From Salvator merianae (lineage: Eukaryota > Chordata > Lepidosauria > Squamata > Teiidae), in contig QVOM02000025.1 of the NCBI GenBank assembly GCA_003586115.2, forward strand, positions 51,311,479 to 51,375,478: a stretch of DNA of 64,000 nt, given 5' to 3'. The notes under the pieces were generated by a model, which was not told the origin of the DNA, searched no databases, and saw only the letters and a program-made list of their open reading frames with translations. Position numbers and translations under genes: made by a program. Below, in pieces: positions 1-11,810 of this stretch. The first letter of the stretch is position 1; every line of letters begins with the position of its first letter.

Positions 1-221
1 TGCAGCATTGCTGGTCACCATGGCAGTGGCCAGAAGTTTCCAAGCTGCTGTCATGGTACAGAAGGGCAGCAGGACACCAACATTTGCACTGCAAATGCTA
101 ATGTCCTGTTGGCGTTCTGTTCCAAAACCTCGTAGTGCAGATGGTCTCTGAGCTGCGAGGTCTATTCCATCATGGAATATTTGCTGGTGAACATTCCACA
201 GTGGAAAGTGTGAAAAGGCCC
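1..221. mobile_element. PIF/Harbinger-like MITE, right part only
   Basis: The left part lies outside the window. The right end at 206-221 reads AAGTGTGAAAAGGCCC, the reverse complement of the GGGCCTTTTCACACTT terminus shared by many copies here. The interior holds the diagnostic CATGGCAGTGGCC-type segment also seen near 5230, 22310 and 36780. There is no coding capacity. The superfamily is inferred from the 3-bp target duplications of sister copies. Confidence 0.6.
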
Positions 222-1035
222 CAAAACTGATATTTGTCTATCTTTATTGAAAAAAAAGAAATACTTTTTTGGATGTACCTTTCTAGAAGACATATATTGT
301 GGATCAGATCCCTGATCAATACCACTGTTGTTGTTCTTGTTGTTGCTTGATGCTTCTTTTGATGCCTGGATGTGTGCTGTACCAGGGAGTGAAGGGAAGG
401 TTTGGTGATAAAGGGAAGGTTTGGTGATAAAGGTTTGCCTTTATCACTGTCTTTCCAGCTTATCAGTTTGACCATTCACCAGGCAAACAACTGAGCCAAG
501 GAGCCAGTAGCCTGGAGGAGAAACCTTTTGCCAACATCCCAGCATTGTTTTTGAGAGCAGAGTCTTACAGCTAGTAAGTATGCAGAAAATAACTTACTTC
601 TACCCAAATTCTTGAAAGTTATTTTGTCGTGGCAGGCTGAAGCTCATACTATACAATGAAAGTATATGGAAGTATTCAATTGAACCCATGAAAAAGGCTT
701 ATATACATAATCTTCATAGTTAGACATAACTTTTTCTATCACAAAAATGGAGGCTTCAATGAACTGTTAAGAATCTGCATCTATAATACAGATTTGTGTG
801 TGTGTTTTAGTTTGTATGTCTGTTTTAACTATTTTTACTGTTAATTGTTTGTTTAAAATTAATTTTTAAAAAACAATTGGATGAATTAGTAGAACTCTCT
901 GAGTTAAGCATCTGGGCAGAACTGATTACTCTTCATATCAGTTTGCTTCTTGAAGATCACACCTTGATTTGTCCCAAAATGCTGCTGACCGATGTGCAAA
1001 ATTCGTAGATATTACATCAATAAATACTTATCTGT
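222..1035. other. AT-rich sequence with a small tandem duplication
   Basis: I see no gene and no recognisable repeat here. Around 388-431 a unit of about 20 bp containing GGGAAGGTTTGGTGATAAA is repeated twice, probably a slippage product. A short TG run lies near 796-805. Confidence 0.5.
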
Positions 1036-1047
1036 AAAAAGAAAGAG

Positions 1048-1102
<55 letters not shown>

Positions 1103-1104
1103 AA

Positions 1105-1168
<64 letters not shown>

Positions 1169-1170
1169 AA
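1036..1170. repeat. (GAAA)n microsatellite
   Basis: About 135 bp of almost pure GAAA tetranucleotides with a few GAGA or AAAAA interruptions. The strand is all purine. The lysine/arginine/glutamate-rich and serine/phenylalanine/leucine-rich open frames across it are artefacts of the repeat. Confidence 0.97.
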
Positions 1171-2447
1171 CTGCATCTATAGGAATATTATTTAGAGAAG
1201 AGTAGTGTATTGTGGACAATGGTTCAACTGTATGGAAGGACAGCATCCATGACTTTTGAGAGGTCTGGAAGTTAACTGATTATATGTTCTGAAAGATCAC
1301 CAGGATTATTTTTCTGGATAGCATCTATATGGTGATATAAAAGACCAAAAAGTATTCTTTTAGAGAATAGATCATTGTGTTCTCTATAGGGGTCCAGAAT
1401 GCTTTGTTTTGTCTCAGACCCACAACGGAAAATAAAGTTAAAAGACAGCTTAAAAAAAAAAAAAAGTGATGAGATATCTGTTGTCACTTACAGGAGATGA
1501 AAAGCCTTGGTACATGTACTTGTCATTTTGACAATAAAAAACTTCAAGCTGAAGGTGAAATGCAAAGTCATATATTGACAAAAGAACCTGCCCTTCAACC
1601 TTGGAAGTAAAATGTGTGCAATGCTTTCTGAGATAAGGCCATACAAGAAAAATATGTTATATCACAACACAGAAGACATTTCTAAAGTCTAGTATGGGTG
1701 AAACTGTAAAACTTTTTTTCCTAAAAAAAATAGAAAGAAAAATGCTGTTACCTTTTTTTTCAAAAAAGAGAAAGGAAAGGAAAAGAGAAACATCTGGGAT
1801 TGTGCATGTGAGTCTAAATAAATCTAAAGTTCATGTACACATTCCTCAGTATTTGTGCTTATCAGGCTAATAATTTTTAGAAAAAGTCATTAAAATATGA
1901 TTGTACAAGTAACAATCCTGGCTTATTAACAGTCAACAGTGACTTAAACAGAACTTGCAAGGCAGAAAACAGGAGGCTACAGTAGAAGCACCACTTTTGA
2001 TCTTTCCGGTCCATGTTTTTGTCCATAGCACTGAGCAATTTTCCATTCCTAACAGTAAATTAACTAATTGCTGGACTTAGGTGGTGTCCTCATAAAGAGA
2101 AATCCAAGCTGCAGCCCAGAGGGTGTCCTCCAGAGGCATTTGGGGGTGGGATGACAAACAGTGGGGCTCCTCAAGACTCATATGGAAATGTTGCCTCAGT
2201 AGAAAATGGCTGCACAAATTAAGCCACATAATCCTGGCTCCAGTTTCATCCATAGAGTGCTCTCCCCCACCATGCCTCCAGACAGGAGCAGGAAGTAATT
2301 ATTTGATTCTTCCCATTTACCAGCAGGTCTCTCTCACAACAGACTGAAAGGCTGAAAGGATGCAGAAGGGATTGAATGTCTCTCAACCTGATCATCCTGA
2401 GGGCCAAAATCCAGTCAGCTGTGTGGATCCAGACTTCAGCAAGAGTA
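1171..2447. other. Unassigned AT-rich sequence
   Basis: No gene was recognised. A long poly(A) tract lies near 1450-1465 and a polypurine stretch near 1725-1795. Either could be the tail of an old retrocopy, but I cannot identify one. Confidence 0.4.
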
Positions 2448-2507
2448 GAATCATAGAATCATAGAGTTGGAAGGGACCTCCAGGGTCATCGAGTCCAACC
2501 CCCTGCT
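2448..2507 (-). mobile_element. CR1 LINE, extreme 3' end
   Basis: The stretch opens with tandem TAGAATCA/TAGAATCATAGA words, the reverse complement of the 8-bp ATTCTATG-like repeat that ends CR1 elements. It continues with GTTGGAAGGGACCTCCAGGG and a GTCCAACCCCC word, the signature of the sauropsid CR1 3' untranslated region. Only about 60 bp remain, so this is a severely 5'-truncated copy on the minus strand. Confidence 0.85.
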
Positions 2508-2682
2508 CATTGTTATTATGTTTATTCTTAACAAAATGAACAATTCCTTCATATGCTCTTGATTAGTAAGTCACTCTTGATTAGCATGTCACTGACTCAG
2601 GCTGAATTTACCAGCCAGAGCAGGGTAACAACTGGCATGGCACACACTACCTGTAATGGGAGGCTAAGGTTGTGTTCACTTA

Positions 2683-2890
2683 TAGATAGAAATATGCTGA
2701 ACCAGTTCACTGGCTCAAACTGAACTGAGTGGTTTGACTGGTTTGAATTCAGGTTTTGGGAAGTCAGTTTGAACTCGTACCAAACCAAGGGGGTTCAGTT
2801 GAACTGGTTTGAACTACTTGGTTTGATCCAAATCAGTTCAAGTTAATTAATATTTTGCCTTTTTAAAGGGATTTTTAAATTGTGTTTTTA
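2683..2890. mobile_element. hAT-like non-autonomous element, degraded
   Basis: It begins TAGATAGAAATATGCTGAACC, a decayed form of the TAGRGATGTGCAC-type end seen intact at 54739. It then carries repeated GGTTTGA/CAAACTGAAC words and a TTTTTAAAGGGATTTTTAAA segment, which match the element at 17880-18194. The right end was not located and could extend toward 3 kb. Confidence 0.45.
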
Positions 2891-3959
2891 TGACTTTTTC
2901 CATTTTGGCTGCCTAGATTGGGCCAAGCTGCATCCAACGAGGTTGCAGTATGCTAGCAGGGAGCAGGGCCTCTCTAGTCTGCACTGGAGTGTGGAAGGGA
3001 GATGCCCAGAAGAACACTAGCCCCCATGCTGGACCATTCCTTTGGTAGCTATAGTAAGACCAGAGAAGGCTCCTAAGACAAACAGGATAGCTCTAGAACT
3101 GTAACATCTTTCTTTCTCTATTTTTGGCCTCTTAAGCCCTCCAGTCTCTCTTTTTCCTTCTCCTTTCTTCCTCAGTATATGCACGATGTCACCCAATATC
3201 TAGCTTCTTCCCATCCTTTTTCTCATACTTGGTAAACACTATCAGCTCAGTAAAGGTTTTACCTGACACCTTTAATAACAAAATAGCCTTACATTGTTGT
3301 GCTTCATACATCTCTCACATTGTGTGAATTGCATATTGCATATTGTGTGAAGTGCAGCTTCAGTCTCCTTGGGCTGCATCCATACTTAGTGAGGGCCTGA
3401 GAGGCATGGCATCTGCACACCTGCATCATATTTGGTCTTCATGCACTTCAGGAAAAATGGCAGAGGGCACTTGCCACCTTCTTCCACCTCCATCATACTG
3501 GTTAACAGCAATGGCAGGAACAATTTGCTTTCAGCACTGTCCACCCAGCCTTATTACAGGATACACTGAAAATGGCCAACTTTCTGGGTTATTTCCCATG
3601 CATCCTTTAATGGGACCAGGAAGAAACAGCCAGAAATTCCCCCAAGGCCTTGAAGCCTAGAAAGGTGGGAAATGCACAGATGTGTACACACCATACCAAC
3701 CACTCAAGGGGCAGGATCTGTGAATGCTGCTGCTCAGACACACTTTTCCTGCACTGTGGGGATGAAGCATTTGTGGGTAAGGATGTTGTTCAGTCTCTCA
3801 CAAGTTCAGCCTCTTATCTTGTACTTTTCCAATGAAATTCTCTTTCTTCTACTTAGACACTTCCCTTGAATTAACTCATTTCTGATGGTCACTTTTAAAT
3901 ATTTATTAATGTCAAGGTCACATGCACAGTAAGGTAATAATTTGACAGATGTGACTATT
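2891..3959. other. Unassigned sequence
   Basis: Moderately GC-rich between 3340 and 3660. Some words there resemble MITE interiors (for example GGGCTGCATCC near 3370), but I found no paired termini. No gene was recognised. Confidence 0.35.
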
Positions 3960-4186
3960 GGCTGCAATAGAAAAAAAAAATAGCTCAAAAGCAGCTTAGA
4001 GGTGATAGCATGCAGACACTGGTGTTCCCATCCTACCCAAAATCCACATTAAAGGCTAGAGAAGGCATCGTGGAAGTGCATTTTCTGGCCTTTAAGATGA
4101 ATTAAGGCACTAGCATGCAGATACTACCGCCTCTAAGCTGTTTTTGAGCCACTTTCTTTTTTTTTTTACTTTGTGCAGATGCAGCC
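3960..4186. mobile_element. Palindromic MITE of the GGCTGCATTC-type family
   Basis: The two halves are inverted copies. Near the left end GCTCAAAAGCAGCTTAGAGG is followed by TAGCATGCAG. The right end carries CTAGCATGCAG and then CCTCTAAGCTGTTTTTGAGC. The outer ends are GGCTGCA on the left and TGCAGCC on the right, each next to an A- or T-rich run. The flanking triplets (ATT, TAC) do not match, so the insertion is probably old. The related copy at 52.66-54.4 kb is interrupted by another transposon. Confidence 0.7.
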
Positions 4187-4220
4187 TACTAAGACAAACA
4201 GCAGCCTACCAAGACAAACA
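4181..4220. repeat. 20-bp tandem duplication
   Basis: Two head-to-tail 20-bp units, GCAGCCTACTAAGACAAACA and a copy with one substitution. The first unit overlaps the right end of the preceding MITE, so the duplication arose after that insertion. Confidence 0.9.
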
Positions 4221-5062
4221 CCATATTCTACTCTACTGACTTCTCCCCAGTATTTATTGCTTCTAAGGAACACTGTAGCAGAGGGTGAGAGAGGGAACAA
4301 GAAAAAAGGAGAAAATGTAACATATAAATAATGTGTCATAAGTTGCATCCTGTTAGTTATAATGTGCTAGAAATCGCATAATGTAAGGTGCCTGATATAA
4401 AATCTTTATAATATAGTAGAACAATCTGAGTAATTCACATTTTAAAAGGCGTCAAAAATCCTACAGATTTTTTCCAGTGTAATTTCACTCAGGCCTTCAG
4501 GTGATACTGATTTTTGTCTGAGTCATTGGTACCATTTCTTCCACATTGCTTCAAGGAACTCTAAATGCCTGCTTTTAATGCTTATGGTTCTATTATGATC
4601 CTGACTGGATAAAGGGTGGCCTATAAATAAACTCTTATTCACTTCTGTTGATGAAATTATGCTAACAAATTTATTCCAGGCAAACAGTAAACCCAAAAGA
4701 AGCAATATATATATCATGATTTCTCTAACATAAACACATCCTTTTAGCTGCCTTGACCCCTACTTAATGGACATTAGTGGTCACTTCTGTAAGGGTAGTC
4801 TTATAATCACTCTATAATATATAAATATATTCCTATATATTATGTGGTGCATTTAGTAGAGCATAAATTAGTAAAGAAAAGACCATAGGCAATCCTACTG
4901 GGTTACTCTTTGCTCTTTACCGGTACTGATATTGGTTTTCTTTAACATTGAAGCTATCTGGGGCTATGGAATGTAAACTATGGGACAGCATCTTATCAAG
5001 CACATTCTATTTCTAATGTCAGTGTATGGTGGTTTTCAAATACACCTGATAAGGTTTGGAAC
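4221..5062. other. AT-rich unassigned sequence
   Basis: No gene or repeat family was recognised. There is a TATA-rich patch near 4815-4845. Confidence 0.4.
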
Positions 5063-5065
5063 TTA

Positions 5066-5507
5066 GGATGTTTTCACACTTTTCCACCTTAAAACAAGAT
5101 AATTATCCTGTTCTAAGGTGGAAGTGACCATGCAGCCTAGACAACATCCACACGGCATGGCCATATCCATGACAATCAGCAGGATACAAGCATTTACAGT
5201 ATGAATGCTGGTGTCCTGTGCTCGATCTTCACCATGACAGTGGCTGGGAAACATCTGACCACTGCCATGGTGACACAGGTGAGCTGACAAGCACAGCATG
5301 GCCATGCGTCTGAAGTGCAAATGCACTGTATGAGGAGCTGGCTATCAGCTTCTGTTCAAGCTGTGGAGCACAAATTAGTGCTCCACAGCTGTCTGTGATA
5401 AGGAGCAGCCATATGCAACTCCCTGTCACGAGGCCCTCCACAAACTGCGGAGGAACTTTGCTAGCAAGCATACCTGACACTCGCTAGTGCAAAGTGCAAA
5501 CAGGCCC
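5066..5507. mobile_element. PIF/Harbinger-like MITE with exact TTA target duplication
   Basis: Left terminus GGATGTTTTCACACTT (5066-5081). Right terminus AAGTGCAAACAGGCCC (5492-5507), whose reverse complement is GGGCCTGTTTGCACTT. Both sides are flanked by TTA (5063-5065 and 5508-5510). TTA/TAA is the classical PIF/Harbinger target, so this copy anchors the superfamily call for the whole group. It is 442 bp long. A GGAGCACAAATTAGTGCTCC palindrome lies near 5366-5385. There is no transposase frame. Confidence 0.85.
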
Positions 5508-7617
5508 TTAAAGTCCAGGGTCAAACCAAATCAAAACAAGATTAATAATAATTGATAGAAACAAGATGTATGACCACATATAATTCTATATAAAATGTTG
5601 GGATGTTTTGTTTAACAAGACAAATAACTGGAAATTGTATAAAACCCGGCAAAATCTCTGAGTAAAATTACCTCAGCTACCTTGCAGTTTGATTGTTGGA
5701 TAAGTGTTGGTCCTTTTTGGCCAAAAAGCATCGTGCTTGTGTCTTTCTTTCTAATGCTTGTTTTCTGTGAGATTTAAAGTTTAGTCCCACAACTCGGTGC
5801 TTATCCTGGGCTTTGGGAATTGGCAACACTTCTGTAAAGAGCTACTATTCATATATAATGGCACTTCCATGAGGGTGCTGGAAAAAGGGGAAGCTTCTAC
5901 TAGAAACCTGCCTTTGAACCTTTGCAGATCAGGATTAGGTTTGAAGTGAGCCAAAGGCTACTCCCCAGTAAAAGTCTCCTTTCTGCTCAGCTATCCCAAT
6001 ATTCCCAATCAGCAGGGATAAATTATCACACTCTGCATAACCATATGCATATAAGCACTCTTCCCATTGATATGACAGCTGATATGCAGCTAATAATATC
6101 AAGCTATTTTGTATTAGTATGGGGGGATGGGGCAATGATTCTGTTAGTCCTCTAGATGAGGAAGGAGTTTAAACACCCTCATTCGCAGCTATATTTCAAG
6201 TCTATTCGCTGCATTTTGAATGACCATAAAGTCTACAGAATTGGGCTTGAACTAGCTTTTGAGTAAGAATGCAGAAATTCTTTGCACTTCTTGGAAGTAA
6301 GTGCCATTGAATTTCTGAGTACAAGGGGTCAAACTTCACCCCTGAATATCCTTCCTTTGCAATAAATCTCACTGATCTCAACATGGCTTACTTCTAAATA
6401 CATATGCATAGAAATGAACTTTGTGTGGCTGATCTGAAACTAGTTATTTCACATGCCTGGGTTTTCTTTTCTTTCTTTCCATTTATCCCACATCTGACCT
6501 CCTTTTTCAAAATATAACATATTCCAAGCAGGTAGCAGCATCTCTCATTCTATAGTGTAGTTCCAATTGCAGGCTGGACTCCTGGGTGCTATTGTAATTC
6601 AAACAATAAATAATAATAAAAAATCTAGGAAGGATAATGGAAGTGGCCTTATTACACCAACCAAGATGCAATGTACCATGCTGTATGTTATGTTACACTC
6701 TTTTGAAAAAGGTTCTTTTCTTTGTGTGGGTTTGTTCCACTGCTATAACAAATGTATTCATGATCTATCTTGGTGAATTACTTAGTACTAAAAATGAATC
6801 ACCGTAATGCTACCCTTCACTTCTCCCCAACAAGGAGATAATACTTTTGGCATGTGATGCCATTTTCTATGGGTTTTGACAAACCTGAAATAATTTAATG
6901 AGGCAATAAGACCACACTCATAGTACAGCCAGAACAACATAAGTCACCTTGAGGTAGTGTTATATTAAAAAGAGTGAGCAAGAACCAGCGAAGCAATTCA
7001 GTTTGTATTCGGAGAACTATGCTTCACTGTGTTTTCATTCCTAACTACTGGGGGTGCAATGAAACTTCCCCCATCACCACTTCATGCTTCACAATGATCC
7101 ATGACTTTGAGACTGAGTGCCCCATGTGAGAAACTTTATATAGTGGCAGAAACTTGCCACTGGGGAGGAAGTTAGAAAGAGAAGGTAAAAAATCAAGATA
7201 TTTTCACATTTTAGTTGTAAAACTGTATGTTATGTATATTTTATAGTTATTTGAGAATGCCGCTTATGTGATTCTCTATTCCTAAAGAGACCCTGCACCA
7301 TTTGTATGGTGTTCAAAGAGGATTTCTAGCCAGCATAATCCGAAGGATCCCCTGTTGATCAAAATGAGGTTTATATCAAACTAGGAAACTGTTAAATCAG
7401 GCCCTTTTTTATCTAGGTATGAGCTTTTTTATTCAGGTATACGCTTTTGTGACCAACAGAAACAATATTTGGAAAAGAGACTGTCTATAGGCCTCAGACA
7501 AAGCTTCTTTCCTGGACAAATGGGTAAGGGTTACTTCTCTTCTGGGATGCAGATAGTGACCTCTTCAAATTTAGTGGGACTTACTTCAAAGTAGAAATGT
7601 TCACTAAGCATAAAAAA
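5508..7617. other. Unassigned sequence between two MITEs
   Basis: No gene or known repeat was recognised. The sequence is mostly AT-rich with short open frames that resemble nothing. A GTGGCAG/CTTGCCAC inverted pair lies near 7144-7161. Confidence 0.4.
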
Positions 7618-7620
7618 ATC

Positions 7621-8013
7621 TGCCCTTTCTGTACTCACCTCTCCATTGTCCAGACCAGTGGTCTAGACCAGCCAGCATGCTGGTTTAGACCACGGAAAGG
7701 CATGGTCTGGAATAGCACTATCTGCACAATAATACTCATTCAGACTAGCATACGTGAGCTTCAGAACTGGGCTCCTTGTTCCAAAAGTCTAAGAATGAAA
7801 TCTCGGAGCCACTGGAAAAAACATTTTGGCAAAATTGGTCCAGTAATTCTGATCAGGTCCTCCCTGAACATGGCTGTGCTCCAACCAGCATGGATGGAGC
7901 ACACCAACAGTGGGTGAGACCTCACAGATCCACACTAATGTGCAGACTGATGAGGTCCAGAAGCTGACTATGGGGACTCCTATTCCAGATTGTAGGTAAG
8001 TGTGGAAAGGGCC
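7621..8013. mobile_element. PIF/Harbinger-like MITE (TIR GGGCCTTTCTGCACTT group)
   Basis: Left end TGCCCTTTCTGTACTC and right end AAGTGTGGAAAGGGCC (7998-8013). The flanking triplets ATC and ACC differ at one base. The interior shares a CTAAGAATGAAATCTCGGAG-like segment and a CATTTTGGCA-like segment with the copies at 30921, 46357 and 58918, so these form one subfamily. Confidence 0.7.
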
Positions 8014-8670
8014 ACCGTCTGGCTAGTTCTTATGCAAAAGCTCAGGAAGCAGAAATAAACAGGTGAGACTTTTCACAGCACATCTTAACCTGCTAAGAGG
8101 GGATTTCTACAACACTAGTAAGATGGAGAGAGGACTGCAACACACATTGTAGGCATGCAGGGAGCACCCCAGTGGGTACACAGGAATTTACTAACTCTGG
8201 TGGTCACTTCATAAGGAGCACATGTGGAAGTGAATGAGAATTTCTTCCTTGCTCTGATATGTGTGACAAATAGTAAATCAGGTTTTGAAATGATGTGGGG
8301 AAAAAGAATTATATGTTAGTTAAAAGCTTGCTTTGCTGAAGTCACCATACTTCAAAGACAAGTGGCAAATCATTCTTCACTTCTGGAGGTGTTTAATGTA
8401 ATCAGAGCCAGCAAATGCTCATGGGCTTCCTAAGGTTCTCCTGGTATGATTTCCATGAATGTTGTAGTCCTACAATATCTGACAGGCCACTATTTATGCA
8501 TCCCTGAGTTAGATTATTTGTATTAGCATTACTGTTTCTTTGTCCTATTACAGGCCTATTCATATGTACTAAAAACTGAGTTTATCATAATTCCACAGAA
8601 GAAGGAGGCAGATGATTTAGAAAACACTGATCTCTCCAACAACATAGCCATATCACAATTCATTTAACAA
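8014..8670. other. Unassigned sequence
   Basis: No gene or repeat family was recognised. Confidence 0.35.
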
Positions 8671-9050
8671 AGACATTGAGTCAGTCAAGTACGTTCTCTT
8701 GACCTGTAATTTTTACACTGACGCTCGTAAAGAGTCCCTTTGTCCTATGCTCAGTAAACGATCAAGCCACTCCAACACCATCTTGACCAGCCTCCTTTTG
8801 CAAGACTTAGCACCAGTACTACTCTTGCTACTGCCAAGTGTTTGACTGTGACTATAAAAATACAAATTAATGTTAAATCCTAATACTGGTTTTATACTGA
8901 TTTTATGTTCTATGCAAGATTATTTGCCCTCACTAGTTTTGTTTAATATTTTTATTCTGTACTTTGTATACTGTTTTTAGCTGCTTATATTATGTTTATG
9001 CTTTGGGTCTATGACCACAATAAACATTTTGATTTGAATAAAATTCATAA
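8671..9050 (+). mobile_element. Possible 3' end of a non-LTR retrotransposon
   Basis: A T-rich stretch (8880-8990) leads to GGTCTATGACCACAATAAAC followed by ATTTTGATTTGAATAAAA. A polyadenylation-like AATAAA next to a short imperfect ATTTGA repeat is a usual ending for a LINE. The clade cannot be named from this alone, and the 5' boundary is a guess. Confidence 0.35.
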
Positions 9051-10229
9051 GTCAGTTTCCACCATGACAAAAAATGAAACACAGCAAAACAAAACACCAT
9101 TTGACCAAAAAGGCACCAATTCTTTAAAGTTGTTAAGGCTGCAGAAACCTTTCAATTAACATCTTTGTCTAAAGAGATTGGTTTTATTTCTGTTTAAAGT
9201 TTCGGGTATCCTTTTTGTCTTACTGTAAAGTGTTGAGCTGTCTGTACACAAGCAATACATATTATTCTACAATTCAACACACATCATGGAACAAACAGAA
9301 TTCAAATGAAGTGGGTAAATTTGTCTATTGAGTAAGTAGCCTTTGGTGTCAATTTTATCTTTGATGTTACTTGGCAATTTTTTTTAATGACCTTCAATGA
9401 ACTTCATTATGTTTTGCATCAGATGTAACTATATATGTTAGCTATTGCATTATGTTTTTACTTGGTATTCAAATGAAAATCTCAGTCTTCATATTTGTTG
9501 GTTGTGCTTTAGTACTTACAGCTTGAATTATAATGCAAATCTCTACATTAGAAAAATGAATTCTGCAGAAGACATCCATGAAACTATTATTCATACAGTA
9601 GGTTTGCTTATTTGGAGTTCTAGTAATTCTTCCTCGGCTATTAGAATTTGATTGTGCAATAGACTTTTCTTTCTTTCCATGACACCTATCTACGGCTACA
9701 GATATGAATTTTATTCCTGCATGCTATTCCTATATTTTACTCATATATCTAAACATGTAATTATCAAAAACTGCATAGTTTAGTCTCATTCTAGGGATGA
9801 GGACTTAATAATTGGTATGGATTTATAAATCTTTGTATTCAGGGCTTATAACTATATTCTCCAATGACTTTCTACTTTCCTCTTGCTACCAGCATTATTT
9901 TTTTCTTTCCTGATGTAGGAAGACTTACTCATTGAGCTATTGCCATCTGTAAACTGTCCAGAAGATCCTCATTACCCAATTAACTCTGGCAAAAGGCCAG
10001 AAACTACAACAGGACAGTGCTGCTGTACAAAGATGAACAGTCAGGGAGAGAGGGAACAGTATTCTTTTGGCATGTTATCAAGCTTTACACAATAATCTCT
10101 ATTTATAGAGTCCATTTTAAAAATAAACTAAAATAATGAGAAGCAAGATAGGACATTGTTGCTACATCTTTAAAAACTGGACTACATTATTAAAAGAGAG
10201 AATTTCAACAGGTGTAGTATTCGCATATG
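9051..10229. other. AT-rich unassigned sequence
   Basis: No gene or repeat was recognised. Several short open frames have no family resemblance. Confidence 0.4.
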
Positions 10230-10335
10230 TATTTATTTATTTATTTATTTATATTTTTATCCTACCCTGTACCCAAAAGTCTCAGGCAAGGTTACAACAG
10301 TAATAACAAATTAAAAGAATCAACTAAAAACATTC
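10230..10335 (-). mobile_element. L2-like LINE 3' tail
   Basis: An (ATTT)n run is followed by TTTTTATCCTACCCTGTACC, a CTCAGGCAAGGTTACAA word, and AT-rich sequence. This is the reverse complement of the ending ...GTAAACCGCCCAGAGAG...GGCGGTATAAAT...AATAAAT common at L2-like LINE ends in squamates. A similar tail in the other orientation lies at 23990. Confidence 0.55.
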
Positions 10336-10830
10336 CCTTAATTAGATTGGATGCATGTAATTTAGGCAGTGGAACATAATTTTGAAAAAGAAAAGGAAAA
10401 TCTGTTCATAGCACAAATGACAAGGATGCTTGCATCAATGACGGTAGGAGGCAAATAAAGACATTATATATCAACCCCTACTTAAAACTGTCCACATCTT
10501 TATTGACTCTCAAAGATCAGCAAGGGCAAAAGGACCTAAGTGTCACAGTACTCTGTCGCGTCTGCATCTCAGCTATGCCCATGCCCATGCCACCTTCCAG
10601 ATGAGCTGGTCAGTCACAGCTCACTGACCAGACCTTGAGGCCAAGTAGACATTATCTGCCACCTGAGCACAAAGAAGCAGGGCCATATAAGTGGCTGGTA
10701 ACCATCAGAAGCAGTGAGTGTGTTCCTTTGCTAGTGATTAGACCCAAAATATAGAAACTCTTTCAAAACATTAATGTATTTTATTTTCTGAAGCAAAAAA
10801 CATATAAAAAAATGCAGACATGCAATGTTA
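10336..10830. other. Unassigned sequence
   Basis: No gene was recognised. A short GC-richer patch (10540-10690) has no paired termini. Confidence 0.35.
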
Positions 10831-10831
10831 A

Positions 10832-10862
<31 letters not shown>

Positions 10863-10885
10863 GTGGTGGTGATAGATGGTGGTAG
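10831..10885. repeat. (ATG)n microsatellite
   Basis: About ten ATG/GAT units pass into TGG units and then a GATAGATGG stretch. The histidine-rich frame on the minus strand is an artefact of it. Confidence 0.95.
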
Positions 10886-11520
10886 TAGGGGTGATGATAT
10901 TGATGGCAATAGTTACTCTAGTGGACACTGTCAAGACAGTGGTAGGGGATTGCATGCTTGAATTTTACAATGAATCAGAAAACCATGTAGGAAGACCACC
11001 AAAATGAAAGACAGATGGAGTGTACTAGAAGGAGGCAAGGCCTCCCTTAAACTCAACTAGCATGCCAAAAGGAGGTCCACAGTCGTCTTCTAGATACAGA
11101 CTAGAGGTAACTCTAGAAAGGCCCTAACTATATGAAGCTCATGGCTGCAGATGCTTGCAAATACTTGATCTTCTGATATCAAAGGATAGCTCCGCAGCTC
11201 AAGGGTGACATTCTCTGGGGGATTTGCCCAAGAAGTAATCATTTCAGCTGGCAATCACAACCTCCATTCCACCAGCTTCCTGAAAACTATAGCCTTGGAG
11301 CTGGGCTGGAGATTAACACCATTTTAGAATTGGCTTGGCTACTGGAAATGATGATTTGATCATTATCAAGCCAATCTGACACAGTAGAGAATTATTCATC
11401 ACCACTCTTTGTCTTCAGCTATTGAAATAATGTGGTATCTTCTGTGAAATAGTAACCAGAGAGGCACATAATAGTTGAAAGGAATGTTATTAGTATGACT
11501 GCATAAATAGGCAGGGTTGG
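10886..11520. other. Unassigned sequence
   Basis: No gene or repeat family was recognised. Confidence 0.35.
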
Positions 11521-11539
11521 ACCTCGTTGTACAATATTT

Positions 11540-11810
11540 CTGCATCATTTCTTTGGAAATCATATGTAACAATATATTTCCAATTTTAATTTGTGGAGAG
11601 CTTTACCAGCTGTTAATCATTTTAATTTCATCAAATAAATAATATGTTTTCTATTTATAGCTAACTGAAGTTAAGATACAATTAATTTAGTCCAAATGCT
11701 TTTGCCTTATGATTATTGTTAATGTAATCTTTTTGAAGCAAGTTCTATTAATTAAAGCCATTAATTAAATGACACAGTTGAAATATTTTTGAAAAGCTAT
11801 GAAGACATAA
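11540..11810. promoter_or_regulatory. Candidate conserved non-coding element
   Basis: An AT-rich, repeat-free block with an unusually dense set of homeodomain-type words: GTTAATCATTTTAATT, ATTAATTAAAGCC and CCATTAATTAAATGACA, plus a TTTGCCTTATGATTATTGTT segment. It has no coding frame. This texture is typical of deeply conserved developmental enhancers, but conservation itself cannot be seen here, so this is an inference. Confidence 0.35.

Noticed and set aside
1036..1170. CRISPR-like or satellite array
   Set aside because: Simple tetranucleotide repeat without spacers. No CRISPR or longer-period satellite was seen anywhere, and the sequence is vertebrate.
992..1246. Lys/Arg/Glu-rich and Ser/Phe/Leu-rich frames on both strands
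   Set aside because: They are translations of the GAAA microsatellite. The same holds for the frames at 57267-57549.
10731..10955. Histidine-run frame
   Set aside because: It is a translation of the ATG/GAT trinucleotide repeat.
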